Shown piece by piece: positions 54,851 to 63,971 of a stretch of DNA of 64,000 bases. Source of the stretch: Gephyromycinifex aptenodytis (lineage in GTDB: Bacteria > Actinomycetota > Actinomycetes > Actinomycetales > Dermatophilaceae). The position numbers were made by a program, and so were the translations under genes. Position 1 is the first letter of the stretch. Each line of letters starts with the position of its first letter. Location of the stretch: NCBI RefSeq assembly GCF_012277275.1, contig NZ_CP051155.1, positions 2,852,001 to 2,916,000 of the forward strand. The letters are read 5' to 3'. The notes beneath the pieces are model-generated. The model searched no databases. It was not told the origin of the DNA and saw only the letters and a program-made list of their open reading frames with translations.

Positions 54851-55533
54851 GCACGCCTACCCCGATCCGACTCGTCCTCGTCGACGATCACCGCATGTTC
54901 CGTTCCGGGGTCAAGAGTGAGCTGCGGGAAGAACTCGGCCGGGATCTGGAGATCGTCGGTGAGGCCGCCGATGTCGAGGCGGCGGTTGCGGTCATCAAGC
55001 AGACCGGGCCCGATGTCGTTCTCTTGGATGTTCACCTGCCCGGTGGCCGTGGGCGGGGCGGCACCGATGTGCTGTTGGACTGCCGGGGGATGACCTCGCA
55101 ACGCGACCAGGCGGTGCGTTTTCTTGCGCTGTCGGTCTCCGACGCCGCCGAGGACGTCATCGCAGTCATCCGCGCCGGGGCTCGGGGGTATGTCACCAAG
55201 ACGATTTCGCCGCGGGATCTGGTCAGCGCTATCCGCCGGGTCGCTGACAGCGACGCCGTCTTCAGCCCGCGCCTGGCCGGGTTCGTACTCGATGCCTTCG
55301 GGGCTGCTGCGGGAGAGGTGGCTGAGGTCGATGAGGAGCTCGACCGGCTCTCGGCCCGCGAGCGCGAGGTGATGCGGCTCATCGCTCGCGGATACCAATA
55401 CAAAGAGGTTGCCAAGGAGCTGTTCATCTCGATCAAGACGGTGGAGACCCACGTCAGTTCGGTGCTTCGGAAACTGCAATTGAGCTCCCGACATGAGCTG
55501 ACCGCCTGGGCGATGCACCGGCACCTGCTGTAG
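54847..55533 (+). CDS. NarL/LuxR-family response regulator
   Basis: A 228-residue regulator. The receiver domain starts LVLVDDHRMFRSGVKSEL with the phospho-acceptor D61 in VVLLDVHLPGG and the switch lysine in GYVTKTIS; the LuxR-type DNA-binding domain is LSAREREVMRLIARGYQYKEVAKELFISIKTVETHVSSVLRKL. A short insert (GRGRGGTDVLLDC) lengthens the loop after D61. GTG 54847 overlaps the kinase gene, so the two form a dedicated two-component system, probably controlling the PspC locus. Confidence 0.94.
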   Translation: MSTPTPIRLVLVDDHRMFRSGVKSELREELGRDLEIVGEAADVEAAVAVIKQTGPDVVLLDVHLPGGRGRGGTDVLLDCRGMTSQRDQAVRFLALSVSDAAEDVIAVIRAGARGYVTKTISPRDLVSAIRRVADSDAVFSPRLAGFVLDAFGAAAGEVAEVDEELDRLSAREREVMRLIARGYQYKEVAKELFISIKTVETHVSSVLRKLQLSSRHELTAWAMHRHLL

Positions 55534-55658
55534 GCCGCCTGCGGCCTGCGCCGATGTAGTCACGCAGTCGCGCCTTCGGGACAGCCGTGCAGTTGGGGAG
55601 GTGGGGCGCAGAGGGCCTTGCCGGCCGAGCCGTGGCCCAAAGCCGTGATCGCGGGACG

Positions 55659-55664
55659 TAAAGT
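55659..55664 (+). promoter_or_regulatory. -10 hexamer of the gene at 55671, leaderless layout
   Basis: TAAAGT, then GATGCC (6 nt), then ATG 55671. Confidence 0.45.
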
Positions 55665-55670
55665 GATGCC

Positions 55671-56021
55671 ATGACGACCGCTTATACCGCTCTTACGCTC
55701 CTGCACTGGGTCGGCCTCGCCCTGCTGGTCATTGGTTACCTGCTGAGCTTCAACCACGGGGTTATCCACCCGGTGATGGTCTGGGGTGCGCGCCTGCAAC
55801 TCCTGCTCGGCCTCGCCATCGTCGCGGTCGTCGAGATGGGTTCGTTGATGACGCTCAACCACGCGTGGGTGGCCGTCAAGCTTTTGCTGGCGGTCGGAGT
55901 TGTCGGTCTGTGTGAGGTCGCCCAGTCCAAGGCTGCCAAGGGTCAGAACAAACCGCTCTTCATGCACCTTGCCGCGGCGTTGACGCTGGTCACCGTCATG
56001 GTCGCCACCCTCTGGCACTGA
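55671..56021 (+). CDS. Small integral membrane protein of unknown function
   Basis: A 116-residue protein with four hydrophobic helices (roughly residues 5-25, 38-56, 66-83 and 98-114), conserved-looking GYLLSFNHGVIHP and EMGSLMTLNHAWVAVKL loops and a short basic segment. Two histidine-containing loops could bind haem or metal, but this is speculation. It lies alone between the response regulator and pcrA; codon use is normal. Confidence 0.75.
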   Translation: MTTAYTALTLLHWVGLALLVIGYLLSFNHGVIHPVMVWGARLQLLLGLAIVAVVEMGSLMTLNHAWVAVKLLLAVGVVGLCEVAQSKAAKGQNKPLFMHLAAALTLVTVMVATLWH

Positions 56022-56083
56022 GGCCCCCCGACGTGGCGGCGGCCTGCCTGAGCCGCGCGGGCCGCGCTGTCGCGGCCCGGGCC

Positions 56084-56089
56084 TAGACT
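56084..56089 (+). promoter_or_regulatory. -10 hexamer of pcrA
   Basis: TAGACT, 10 nt before ATG 56100, leaving at most a few leader nucleotides containing GGCGAG. Confidence 0.4.
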
Positions 56090-56099
56090 GCACGGCGAG

Positions 56100-58559
56100 A
56101 TGAGCCTCTTCGACGACCTTCCTGACTTCACGCCAGCCCCTACCCGCAGCGTTGACGCACCGCGCCCGAACGTGGCGTCTACCCCGCCCCGCCGCCCGGT
56201 GCCCACCGGGACGCAGGAGGGGGTCAGCGAGCGCAGCCCGCAGGTGGGCTCCGGTGCAGCCGGTGGTGACGTCGAGGCGATGCTGGCGGGCCTGAACCCG
56301 CAACAGCGTGAGGCCGTGGTGCACGCCGGATCGCCGCTGCTCATCGTCGCAGGCGCCGGTTCCGGCAAAACTCGGGTTCTGACCCATCGCATCGCCTACC
56401 TGCTTGCAGCGCGCAACGTGCATCCTGGCCAGATCCTGGCGATCACCTTCACCAACAAAGCCGCGGCTGAGATGCGCGAACGGGTGGAATCCCTCGTCGG
56501 CCCCCGGGCCCGCATGATGTGGGTCAGCACCTTCCACAGCGCCTGCGTGCGCATCCTGCGGCGTGAAGCGGACAAGGTCGGGTTGAAGAGCAACTTCTCG
56601 ATCTATGACGCTGCGGACAGTCAGCGCTTGATGGCGATGGTCTTGCGCGATCTGGACCTCGACCCCAAGCGCTACCCCCCGCGTTCGTTCAACGCCCAGG
56701 TGAGCAACCTCAAGAACGAACTCGTTGATGAGGAGGAGTTCGCCCGGCGGGCGAATGCCGAGGGTGCCAACCCGGCCGAAGCGGTGCTGGCCGAGGCGTA
56801 CACGATGTATCAACGTCGGCTGCGCCAGGCCAACGCGATGGATTTCGACGACCTGATCATGACCACGGTCAACATCCTGCAGGCCTTCCCCGAGGTCGCC
56901 GAACACTACCGGCGCCGGTTCCGTCACGTGCTCGTCGATGAGTACCAGGACACCAACCACGCCCAGTACGTTCTGGTCAAAGAGCTTTCTGCGCCGATCG
57001 AGACACCGCCGGAGCAGGCGCCGGTAGCCCAAGGCGAACTGGTCGTCGTCGGTGACGCCGACCAGTCGATCTACGCGTTCCGCGGGGCGACGATCCGCAA
57101 CATCGTCGAGTTCGAGGAGGACTACCCGCAGGCGCGCACGATCCTGCTGGAGCAGAACTACCGCTCGACCCAGACGATCCTGCGCGCAGCCAACGCCGTC
57201 ATCGCCAAGAACACTGCCCGCCGGGCCAAGAACCTGTGGACCGACAGCGGTGACGGCGCGGCCATCGTCGGGTACGTGGCCGACTCCGAGCATGACGAGG
57301 CCGCGTTCGTGGCCAAGAAGATCGACGAACTCGTCGACGAACACGGGGTGCGCCCACGCGATGTCGCAGTGTTCTACCGCACCAACGCGATGAGCCGGGC
57401 GCTGGAGGAAGTGCTGGTGCGGGTGGGGCTGCCGTACAAGGTGGTCGGCGGGACCCGCTTCTATGAGCGGCGCGAGGTCAAGGATGCCCTTGCCTATCTG
57501 CGGGTGCTGGCCAACCCGGCCGATGCGGTCAATCTGCGACGCATCGTCAACGTTCCCAAGCGGGGCATCGGGGAGCGGGCTCAGGCCTGCGTCAGCCTCC
57601 TGGCCGAACGGGAACGGATCAGCTTCGTCCAGGCGCTGGCGATCGCCCGGGACGCACCCGGGATCGCTACCCGCTCGGTGAAGGCCATCGAATCCTTCAC
57701 CGCGCTGCTGGAGTCGCTGCGCACTGTTCGCGAGGCCGGGGCCGGGGTAGGGGACCTGCTCGAAGCCATTCTGGAACAGAGCGGCTACGTCGCCGAACTG
57801 CGCGGCAGCAGCGACCCCCAGGACGAGACCCGCCTGGACAACCTCGTCGAACTGCTGTCGGTCGCCCGCGAGTTCGATGCCGAGGCCGAAAGCGCCGGCG
57901 AAGAACCGGACCTGGACGCCTTCCTGGAACGGGTCTCGCTGGTTGCCGACGCCGACGACATCCCCGATGAGGCCGTCTCGGATGCGCTGGCGCAGGCCGA
58001 ACGCGAAGACCAGGGCGCCGTCACGTTGATGACATTGCACACCGCCAAAGGACTGGAGTTCCCGGTCGTCTTCCTGGTGGGGTTGGAAGACGGCACCTTC
58101 CCCCACCAGCGTTCCCTGGCCGACTCCACCGAGTTGGAAGAAGAGCGTCGCCTCGCCTACGTCGGAATCACCCGGGCCCGGGAGCGTCTGCACCTGTCCC
58201 GGGCTGTCGTGCGCTCGGCGTGGGGTTCACCGCAGTACAACCCGCCCTCGCGCTTCCTGTCCGAGATTCCAGATGAGTTAGTCACCTGGGAACGCGGCGA
58301 CCCCGGTTTCGGGGCCGGCGCTGGACGCTCCTCGACACCGGCGGTTGCCACATTGGCGGCGCGCCCGGGCATCCGCTCGCCGGGTAATCGGCCGGCGATC
58401 TCGCTCTCGCCGGGTGACCGGGTCAATCACGACGCCTTCGGTCTGGGCACGGTGGTGCGCGTGGAAGGCGAGGGGGAGCGGACGATGGCTCACGTGGATT
58501 TCGGCGGCGAGCAGGTCAAGCGGTTGCTGTTGCGGTACGCCCCGTTGCAGAAGCTTTGA
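56100..58559 (+). CDS. pcrA: ATP-dependent DNA helicase UvrD/PcrA
   Basis: An 819-residue superfamily 1A helicase. After a ~60-residue disordered start come LNPQQREAV (Q motif), Walker A GAGSGKTRVLTHR, TFTNKAAAEMRERV (Ia), VDEYQDTN (II), VVGDADQSIYAFRGA (III), QNYRST (IV), LMTLHTAKGLEFPVVFLVGLEDG (V) and EERRLAYVGITRARERL (VI). The C-terminal ~70 residues form the Tudor-like RNA polymerase-binding domain (LSPGDRVNHDAFGLGTVV). It unwinds DNA in repair and replication-transcription conflicts. Length is typical of actinobacterial PcrA. Confidence 0.97.
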   Translation: MSLFDDLPDFTPAPTRSVDAPRPNVASTPPRRPVPTGTQEGVSERSPQVGSGAAGGDVEAMLAGLNPQQREAVVHAGSPLLIVAGAGSGKTRVLTHRIAYLLAARNVHPGQILAITFTNKAAAEMRERVESLVGPRARMMWVSTFHSACVRILRREADKVGLKSNFSIYDAADSQRLMAMVLRDLDLDPKRYPPRSFNAQVSNLKNELVDEEEFARRANAEGANPAEAVLAEAYTMYQRRLRQANAMDFDDLIMTTVNILQAFPEVAEHYRRRFRHVLVDEYQDTNHAQYVLVKELSAPIETPPEQAPVAQGELVVVGDADQSIYAFRGATIRNIVEFEEDYPQARTILLEQNYRSTQTILRAANAVIAKNTARRAKNLWTDSGDGAAIVGYVADSEHDEAAFVAKKIDELVDEHGVRPRDVAVFYRTNAMSRALEEVLVRVGLPYKVVGGTRFYERREVKDALAYLRVLANPADAVNLRRIVNVPKRGIGERAQACVSLLAERERISFVQALAIARDAPGIATRSVKAIESFTALLESLRTVREAGAGVGDLLEAILEQSGYVAELRGSSDPQDETRLDNLVELLSVAREFDAEAESAGEEPDLDAFLERVSLVADADDIPDEAVSDALAQAEREDQGAVTLMTLHTAKGLEFPVVFLVGLEDGTFPHQRSLADSTELEEERRLAYVGITRARERLHLSRAVVRSAWGSPQYNPPSRFLSEIPDELVTWERGDPGFGAGAGRSSTPAVATLAARPGIRSPGNRPAISLSPGDRVNHDAFGLGTVVRVEGEGERTMAHVDFGGEQVKRLLLRYAPLQKL

Positions 58560-58621
58560 GCAGCGGCATCACCCCTGGGCCAAGGCCCCGCCGATCAGAA
58601 CGGGCGCGGCGCTGACCGGGA

Positions 58622-59428
58622 TCAGGGGGTGGGTTTTGCCGGCACCGGCACGATCCCGCGGGCCTGCAACCAGGGCATCGGGTCTGTGGGCTCACCCTCG
58701 GGGGTGCGGACCTCGAAGTGCAGGTGGGGCCCGGTGGAGCGCCCGGTGTTGCCCAGCGCGGCGATGAGTTGTCCGGGAGTGACCTGCTCGCCGGCCGTGA
58801 CCCGAATCTTGTCCAGGTGTCCGTAGACGACCGTGGTGCCGTCTTCGAGCTTGATCATGATGACGTTGCCGTAACCGCGCTGCCGGCCGGCGAAATCCAC
58901 TTGTCCTTGGGCCACGGCGCGCACGGGGGTGCCGATCGGCCCGGCCAGATCCACACCGGCATGCAACCGGCCCCAGCGGCGCCCGAACCCGGAACTGATC
59001 CGAGTACCGTCATCGACCGCTCGCGCCCAACCTTCGCGGGCTCCGAGCGCAGCGCGCTGTTCGGCTCGGGTGGCGCGGGCGGCCAGCGTCAGGCGGTTAC
59101 GTGCCGCAGGGGTCAGTACGACGTCCACAACCGAGGTCGTCGAACTCTTCGCCGCTCGGCGCTGTGGACGCTCGGTCCGCACGAGCCCGATCACCTGTGC
59201 GGCCGGTTGCGGTGGCGCCAGGCTCGTTGCCCGGGCGGGGGAGGCGATCGTGGGTGTGTCGGTTCCAAACGCCAAGGACGCGCCTCCACCGAGGCCGATG
59301 ACAGCACCGAGCGCGACGGCAGCGGCTCCCAAGGTCAGTGCCGAACGTGCGTTATCCCCCTGCGGGTGGGCGTTCGGGGCAGGGTTGGCGCGCTGGCGCG
59401 AGGAGCGCTGACCGGTGCGACTGTGCAC
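58622..59428 (-). CDS. M23-family peptidoglycan metallopeptidase
   Basis: A 268-residue secreted or membrane-anchored protein. One hydrophobic segment near residues 30-53 follows a basic, disordered cytoplasmic start. The LytM/M23 domain spans ~residues 145-260, with zinc ligands in GRLHAGVDLAG (H and D) and PHLHFEVRTP (H-x-H), and the VVYGHLDKI block. It would cleave peptidoglycan cross-bridges, or act as a LytM-type activator. The start codon is GTG 59428. It is convergent with pcrA; the 271 bp upstream carry no recognised riboswitch. Confidence 0.9.
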   Translation of the reverse strand: MHSRTGQRSSRQRANPAPNAHPQGDNARSALTLGAAAVALGAVIGLGGGASLAFGTDTPTIASPARATSLAPPQPAAQVIGLVRTERPQRRAAKSSTTSVVDVVLTPAARNRLTLAARATRAEQRAALGAREGWARAVDDGTRISSGFGRRWGRLHAGVDLAGPIGTPVRAVAQGQVDFAGRQRGYGNVIMIKLEDGTTVVYGHLDKIRVTAGEQVTPGQLIAALGNTGRSTGPHLHFEVRTPEGEPTDPMPWLQARGIVPVPAKPTP

Positions 59429-59685
59429 GGAAGACCTCGACAGGTAGAGGAGCGCACACCTGCACGGTGGCTACCGGTGTGCACGCATGGCGTCTGCCAC
59501 GACTGCAGGGAAGTATGCCGGTAACGAAGCGATAACGGCAATCCGTTCAAGACGCGTGTCCGAGTCTCTGACGATCAGGCCCCTTGCAGCGAGCGGGACA
59601 ACTGCCCCGATAGGGCTCGGGGAAGCGGTGTTTGCGCTCGCGGGAGGGTGCCGCTCTTGCAGTGCCGAGCAGAGGCTGTGTTGGC

Positions 59686-59691
59686 TAGGCT
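59686..59691 (+). promoter_or_regulatory. -10 hexamer of the B12-binding gene
   Basis: TAGGCT, 8 nt before ATG 59700; near-leaderless. Confidence 0.45.
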
Positions 59692-59699
59692 GTGCAGTC

Positions 59700-60101
59700 A
59701 TGAGCGAATCTCCGTTGCGTATCGTCGTGGCCAAGCCCGGACTCGACGGGCACGACCGTGGTGCCAAGGTCATTGCCCGTGCTCTACGCGACGCAGGTAT
59801 GGAGGTCGTCTACACCGGCCTGCACCAGACGCCTGAACAGATCGTCGAGGCCTCCATCCAGGAAGATGCCGACGCTGTGGGCCTGTCGGTGCTCTCCGGG
59901 GCGCACATGACGCTCTTCGCCAAGACCATCGAGCTGCTCCACCAACGCGACGCCGCCGACATCGTCGTCTTCGGTGGCGGCATCATCCCGGCCGCAGACA
60001 TCCCGCAGCTGCAGGAGCTCGGGGTCGCCAAGGTGTTCACCCCGGGTGCCACCACCACGGAGATCGTCGAGTGGGTTCGCCAGAACGTGCGGCCTTCCTG
60101 A
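59700..60101 (+). CDS. Stand-alone cobalamin (B12)-binding domain protein
   Basis: A 133-residue protein equal to the C-terminal small domain of methylmalonyl-CoA mutase-type enzymes. The cobalamin motif DxHxxG is in [16 protein letters not shown] (the histidine coordinates cobalt), followed by [11 protein letters not shown] and VVFGGGIIP, and it ends with [11 protein letters not shown]. It normally pairs with a separate catalytic subunit, such as in isobutyryl- or ethylmalonyl-type mutases, but none is adjacent. ATG 59700 is chosen over upstream in-frame codons because the motif begins right away and a TAGGCT lies 8 nt before it. Confidence 0.93.
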   Translation: MSESPLRIVVAKPGLDGHDRGAKVIARALRDAGMEVVYTGLHQTPEQIVEASIQEDADAVGLSVLSGAHMTLFAKTIELLHQRDAADIVVFGGGIIPAADIPQLQELGVAKVFTPGATTTEIVEWVRQNVRPS

Positions 60102-60143
60102 GCTTCGGCTCTCTCGGATCGCTGCCTCCCGCATCGAGAACGG

Positions 60144-60173
60144 CCCCGGCTTCGCGGCTCCCGCGAACCGGGG
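60144..60173 (+). terminator. Hairpin after the B12-binding gene
   Basis: Two stacked stems (CCCCGG/CCGGGG and TTCGCGG/CCGCGAA, one bulged C) around a CTC loop, 43 bp after the stop and upstream of sucC. No T tract. Confidence 0.65.
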
Positions 60174-60234
60174 TCGTCGCGCGTGTCATGTGCCACTGAG
60201 CGCTGCTGACCGCCGCTGGTGGGGCTTACGGCGG

Positions 60235-60240
60235 TAGGAT
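60235..60240 (+). promoter_or_regulatory. -10 hexamer of the sucCD operon
   Basis: TAGGAT lies 38 bp before the sucC GTG, giving a conventional leader of about 32 nt with a CGAGGAA ribosome site, in contrast to the leaderless genes. Confidence 0.45.
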
Positions 60241-60278
60241 CGCCGCGGACGCAATCCATCGACGACGAGGAATCTGCC

Positions 60279-61460
60279 GTGGATCTTTTCGAGTACCAAG
60301 CACGTGACATGTTCGAAAGGCACGGCGTGCCCGTGCTTGCCGGTAAGACCGCCGAGACCCCGCAGGCGGCGCGTGCAGCCGCTGAGGAAATCGGCCCTAA
60401 GAGTGGTGGCGTCACCGTCGTCAAGGCCCAGGTGAAGACCGGCGGGCGTGGTAAGGCCGGCGGTGTCAAGGTCGCCAAGTCCGCAGACGAGGCCGAGCAG
60501 TACGCCAAGCAGATCCTGGGAATGGACATCAAGGGCCACACCGTGAACACGGTGATGATCGCCCAGGGCGCCAAGATCGCCGAGGAGTACTACTTCTCCG
60601 TTCTGCTGGACCGCACGAACCGCCGCTACCTGGCCATGTGCAGCAAGGAGGGTGGCGTCGAGATCGAGCAGCTCGCCGTGGAACGCCCCGAGGCGCTGGC
60701 ACGCATCGCCGTAGACCCGCAGGTGGGCATCGACGACGCCAAGGCCAAAGAGATCGTGGACGCGGCGGGCTTCGATGAGAAAGACAAGGCCGAGGTTGCC
60801 GAGGTCCTGAAGAAGCTGTGGGTTGTCTACCGCGAGGAAGACGCCACGCTTGTCGAGGTCAACCCCCTGGTCAAGACCGAAGAGGGTCAGATCCTGGCCC
60901 TGGACGGCAAGGTCACCCTGGACGACAACGCCTCCTTCCGGCACGAGGACCACGCGGCCCTGGTCGATGAGGCCGCTGAGGACCCGCTGGAGGCCAAGGC
61001 CAAGGCGATGGGTCTGAACTACGTCAAGCTCGACGGCAACGTCGGCATCATCGGCAACGGCGCCGGGCTCGTCATGAGCACCCTGGACGTCGTGGCCTAC
61101 GCAGGCGAGGACCACACCGGTGGTGTGGCCAAACCGGCCAACTTCCTCGACATCGGTGGCGGCGCCTCAGCCGAGGTCATGTCCAACGGTCTGGACGTCA
61201 TCCTCAACGACGCCCAGGTCAAGAGTGTGTTCGTCAACGTCTTCGGCGGCATCACCGCCTGCGACGCCGTGGCTAACGGAATCGTCGGCGCCTTGAAAAC
61301 CCTCGGCGACGAGGCGACCAAGCCGCTGGTCGTCCGTATCGACGGCAACAACGTCGAAGAGGGTCGCCGGATCCTCGCCGAGTTCAACCACCCGCTGGTG
61401 ACCATCGAAGAGACCATGGACGGCGCCGCCCGCAAGGCCGCCGAGCTGGCTGCGAAGTAA
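60279..61460 (+). CDS. sucC: Succinyl-CoA synthetase (ADP-forming) beta subunit
   Basis: A 393-residue ATP-grasp subunit of the TCA cycle enzyme. It starts with [21 protein letters not shown], has [15 protein letters not shown] for nucleotide binding, [20 protein letters not shown] for metal binding, [12 protein letters not shown] and the C-terminal [23 protein letters not shown] 60279 follows CGAGGAA. It lies 15 bp before sucD, forming a two-gene operon. Confidence 0.97.
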   Translation: MDLFEYQARDMFERHGVPVLAGKTAETPQAARAAAEEIGPKSGGVTVVKAQVKTGGRGKAGGVKVAKSADEAEQYAKQILGMDIKGHTVNTVMIAQGAKIAEEYYFSVLLDRTNRRYLAMCSKEGGVEIEQLAVERPEALARIAVDPQVGIDDAKAKEIVDAAGFDEKDKAEVAEVLKKLWVVYREEDATLVEVNPLVKTEEGQILALDGKVTLDDNASFRHEDHAALVDEAAEDPLEAKAKAMGLNYVKLDGNVGIIGNGAGLVMSTLDVVAYAGEDHTGGVAKPANFLDIGGGASAEVMSNGLDVILNDAQVKSVFVNVFGGITACDAVANGIVGALKTLGDEATKPLVVRIDGNNVEEGRRILAEFNHPLVTIEETMDGAARKAAELAAK

Positions 61461-61475
61461 GGACGGAACGAAAAC

Positions 61476-62363
61476 ATGGCAATCTTCCTCGATTCGGACA
61501 GCAAGATCATCGTCCAGGGCATGACCGGCTCGGAGGGCATGAAGCACACCCAGCGCATGCTCGACTGCGGCTCGGCCATCGTCGGCGGTGTCAACCCCAA
61601 GAAGGCAGGCCAGGAGGTCGAGTTCACGGGCGGCGCTAAGGTCCCGGTCTTCGGCAGCGTCAAGGAGGCCATGGAGGCCACCGGCGCCAACGTTTCGGTC
61701 GTCTTCGTCCCGCCGAAGTTCGCCAAGAGCGCGGTCGTGGAGGCCGTCGACGCCGAGATCCCGCTGCTGGTGATCATCACCGAGGGCATCGCGGTCAAGG
61801 ACGCGGCTGAGTTCTTCAACTACTGCCAGGACAAGGGCAAGACGCGCATCATCGGCCCGAACTGCCCCGGCATCATCAGCCCCGGGAAGTCCAACGCTGG
61901 CATCACCCCGGCCAACGTCTCCGGCCCGGGCAAGCTCGGCTTGGTCTCCAAGTCCGGAACGCTGACCTACCAGATGATGTACGAACTTCGCGACATCGGC
62001 TTCACCACGGGCATCGGCATCGGCGGTGACCCGATCGTCGGCACCACGCACATCGACGCACTCGAGGCGTTCGAGAAGGACCCGGAGTGCGCGGGCATCG
62101 TCATGATCGGTGAGATCGGTGGCGACGCTGAGGAGCGCGCGGCCGACTACATCAAGGAGCACGTCACCAAGCCCGTCGTCGGTTACGTCGCGGGCTTCAT
62201 GGCGCCCGAGGGCAAGACGATGGGCCACGCCGGGGCGATCGTGACCGGCTCAGCAGGAACCGCTGCGGCCAAGAAGGAAGCCCTCGAAGCTGCGGGCGTC
62301 AAGGTCGGCAAGACGCCGTCGGAGACCGCGCAGCTCATGCGGGACATCATGCAGAAGATGTGA
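61476..62363 (+). CDS. sucD: Succinyl-CoA synthetase alpha subunit
   Basis: A 295-residue subunit that binds CoA and carries the phosphohistidine. It shows [17 protein letters not shown] (CoA-binding Rossmann start), [27 protein letters not shown] and GHAGAIV, whose histidine (H251) is the phosphorylated residue. A ribosome site (AAGGACGG) precedes ATG 61476. It is followed by a strong terminator. Confidence 0.98.
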   Translation: MAIFLDSDSKIIVQGMTGSEGMKHTQRMLDCGSAIVGGVNPKKAGQEVEFTGGAKVPVFGSVKEAMEATGANVSVVFVPPKFAKSAVVEAVDAEIPLLVIITEGIAVKDAAEFFNYCQDKGKTRIIGPNCPGIISPGKSNAGITPANVSGPGKLGLVSKSGTLTYQMMYELRDIGFTTGIGIGGDPIVGTTHIDALEAFEKDPECAGIVMIGEIGGDAEERAADYIKEHVTKPVVGYVAGFMAPEGKTMGHAGAIVTGSAGTAAAKKEALEAAGVKVGKTPSETAQLMRDIMQKM

Positions 62364-62413
62364 TTCCGTGCGAGTGTGCAGCCCCCTTTCGGCTGCCGCT
62401 GCACGACGTGAAG

Positions 62414-62449
62414 TAGTGAGGGCCGACCCGTTCGGGTCGGCCCTCACTA
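62414..62449. terminator. Bidirectional terminator after sucD
   Basis: A 17 bp perfect inverted repeat (arms 62414-62430 and 62433-62449) closing on a TTCG-type turn, 50 bp after sucD and 27 bp from the convergent dehydratase gene. Confidence 0.88.
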
Positions 62450-62476
62450 TGTCTGCCGGGGATCACCGGGCGCTGT

Positions 62477-63415
62477 TCACAGGTCGGTGGGGTCAGTGTT
62501 GGCCCCGCACAGCACGACTGCGACGCGCTCGCCATCGTCGGGTCGATAGGCGCCGGCGAGCAGGGCAGCCAGGGGCGTCGCTGCGCCGTGTTCGACGACC
62601 AGACGCCAGCGTTCCCAAAGCAACCGGCGGGCGTGGGTGATCGCTTCGTCGGTGACGAGCACACTCGTGACCTGCCTACGGCGGGCCACCTCGAAGGCGA
62701 TGTCTCCCACACGTCTGGCGCCCAGCGAATCCGCTGCCACCCCTCCCACGCTGACGTCGACCGGTTCGCCCGCCGCCAGGGCGCTGTGCAACGTTGGCGC
62801 GTTGCTGGGTTCCACACCGACAACGCTGATGTCCTGCTGGTCCAGCGCGGCGGCCACTCCTGCCATGAGGCCACCGCCGCCCACCGCGACGATGACGGTG
62901 TCCAGCTGCCGGTCGGTTTGGGCCAGGAGCTCACTGGCCAAGGTTCCGGCGCCTGCGCAGATCTCCAACTGGTCGTAGGCGTGACAGTGCAGTGCTCCGG
63001 TTCGCGCCACGTGCTCCGATGCGGCTGTGTACGCGGCGGCGTACTCGCTGCCCGTCGCGACGACCTGCGCCCCAGCCGCCTGTAACCGCCGGATCTTGGC
63101 CGCAGGAGCGCTTTGCGGTACGAAGACCGTTGCCGGTACCCCCAAACGTGCGGCCGCCCAGGCGTTGGCTAGTCCGGCGTTGCCGCCCGAGGCCACCGCT
63201 ATCCCGACGTTGGGGTCGAGCAGGCCCTGTTCGCGGGCGGCGAGGATCCGGTTCGCCGCGCCCCGGGCCTTGAAGGTGCCGGTGTGCTGCAGCATCTCGA
63301 GTTTGAAGGTGAGCCCAGCCGCGACCTCGTCAAGGGTGGTGGTCCATACCGGGGTCGCGCGGACCACGCCGGTGATCCGTTCGGCTGCAGCGTGAACGTC
63401 GGTGGAGGTCAACAT
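62477..63415 (-). CDS. Threonine/serine dehydratase-like PLP enzyme
   Basis: A 312-residue fold-type II PLP enzyme. The cofactor lysine is K49 in HTGTFKARGA; the substrate loop is ASGGNAGLA and the phosphate-binding glycine loop VGGGGLMAGVA. It lacks the C-terminal ACT-type regulatory domain of biosynthetic IlvA, so it is a catabolic-type threonine/serine dehydratase or a serine racemase-like enzyme. The substrate is not certain. ATG 63415 gives the usual start length. Confidence 0.9.
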   Translation of the reverse strand: MLTSTDVHAAAERITGVVRATPVWTTTLDEVAAGLTFKLEMLQHTGTFKARGAANRILAAREQGLLDPNVGIAVASGGNAGLANAWAAARLGVPATVFVPQSAPAAKIRRLQAAGAQVVATGSEYAAAYTAASEHVARTGALHCHAYDQLEICAGAGTLASELLAQTDRQLDTVIVAVGGGGLMAGVAAALDQQDISVVGVEPSNAPTLHSALAAGEPVDVSVGGVAADSLGARRVGDIAFEVARRRQVTSVLVTDEAITHARRLLWERWRLVVEHGAATPLAALLAGAYRPDDGERVAVVLCGANTDPTDL

Positions 63416-63425
63416 ACGGCCCAGG

Positions 63426-63971
63426 CTAATAGGGAAGGTTCGCCGAGCCGACGACGACGATGGCGGCGTAGGTGCCCAGAATGAGCGCCGGCCCGAAGGC
63501 GATGGGAGTGTGGGCGGGCGCTCCGTGGCGCAGCGCGTGAACGGCCTGGGCGCCGCCGAGCGCGCTGGCGAGCCACACCGCCAGCAGGAGCGCGTTCGGG
63601 CCCCCCAGACCAGCGATGAGACCGAGCACGCCAGCGAGCTTCACATCGCCCAACCCGAGGGCGGCTCGCGGCGTGAGCAGCGCGAACGCCAGGAACACGC
63701 TCACACCCAGGGCGCAGCCGGCCAGGCTCCACCCCATCGCGGTGAGTCGGTCGTCGAGCAGGCTCGCGCCGGTGAGTACGACCAGGCTCAGCGGGTATAG
63801 CGGCAGCGTGAGCGCGTCCGGGAGGCGGTGGACGTCGGCGTCGATCGCGGCCAGCGCCAGCAGCGGCACGCTGAGCAGGAGCAGGGCGCCCAGCGTCGCC
63901 GGGGTCGATGCCAATCGCAGGCCGAGCAGCAACCAGGTGCAGCCCAGCCACGGGCCCAAGGCGGGAGACAC
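63426..63971 (-). CDS. Prepilin peptidase (A24 family), possibly 5'-incomplete
   Basis: A ~181-residue polytopic aspartyl protease with about six helices. The two catalytic aspartates are in AAIDADVHRLPD and GLGDVKLAG (the GxGD motif). There is no N-terminal methyltransferase domain. It would cut leader peptides of type IV pilin or Tad/Flp pilins. GTG 63971 is the last visible start, but the frame remains open to the window edge, so the true start may lie outside. It is 10 bp downstream of nothing else on its strand within the window and precedes the dehydratase by 10 bp. Confidence 0.88.
   Translation of the reverse strand: MSPALGPWLGCTWLLLGLRLASTPATLGALLLLSVPLLALAAIDADVHRLPDALTLPLYPLSLVVLTGASLLDDRLTAMGWSLAGCALGVSVFLAFALLTPRAALGLGDVKLAGVLGLIAGLGGPNALLLAVWLASALGGAQAVHALRHGAPAHTPIAFGPALILGTYAAIVVVGSANLPY

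Noticed and set aside
55560-58193. 877-codon minus-strand open frame opposite pcrA
   Set aside because: pcrA shows every helicase motif in the other direction; the antisense frame has no domain character and runs through the intergenic region.
59429-59699. c-di-AMP (ydaO-type) riboswitch upstream of the M23 gene, as often found before actinobacterial wall hydrolases
   Set aside because: On the minus strand the conserved blocks of that riboswitch could not be recognised.
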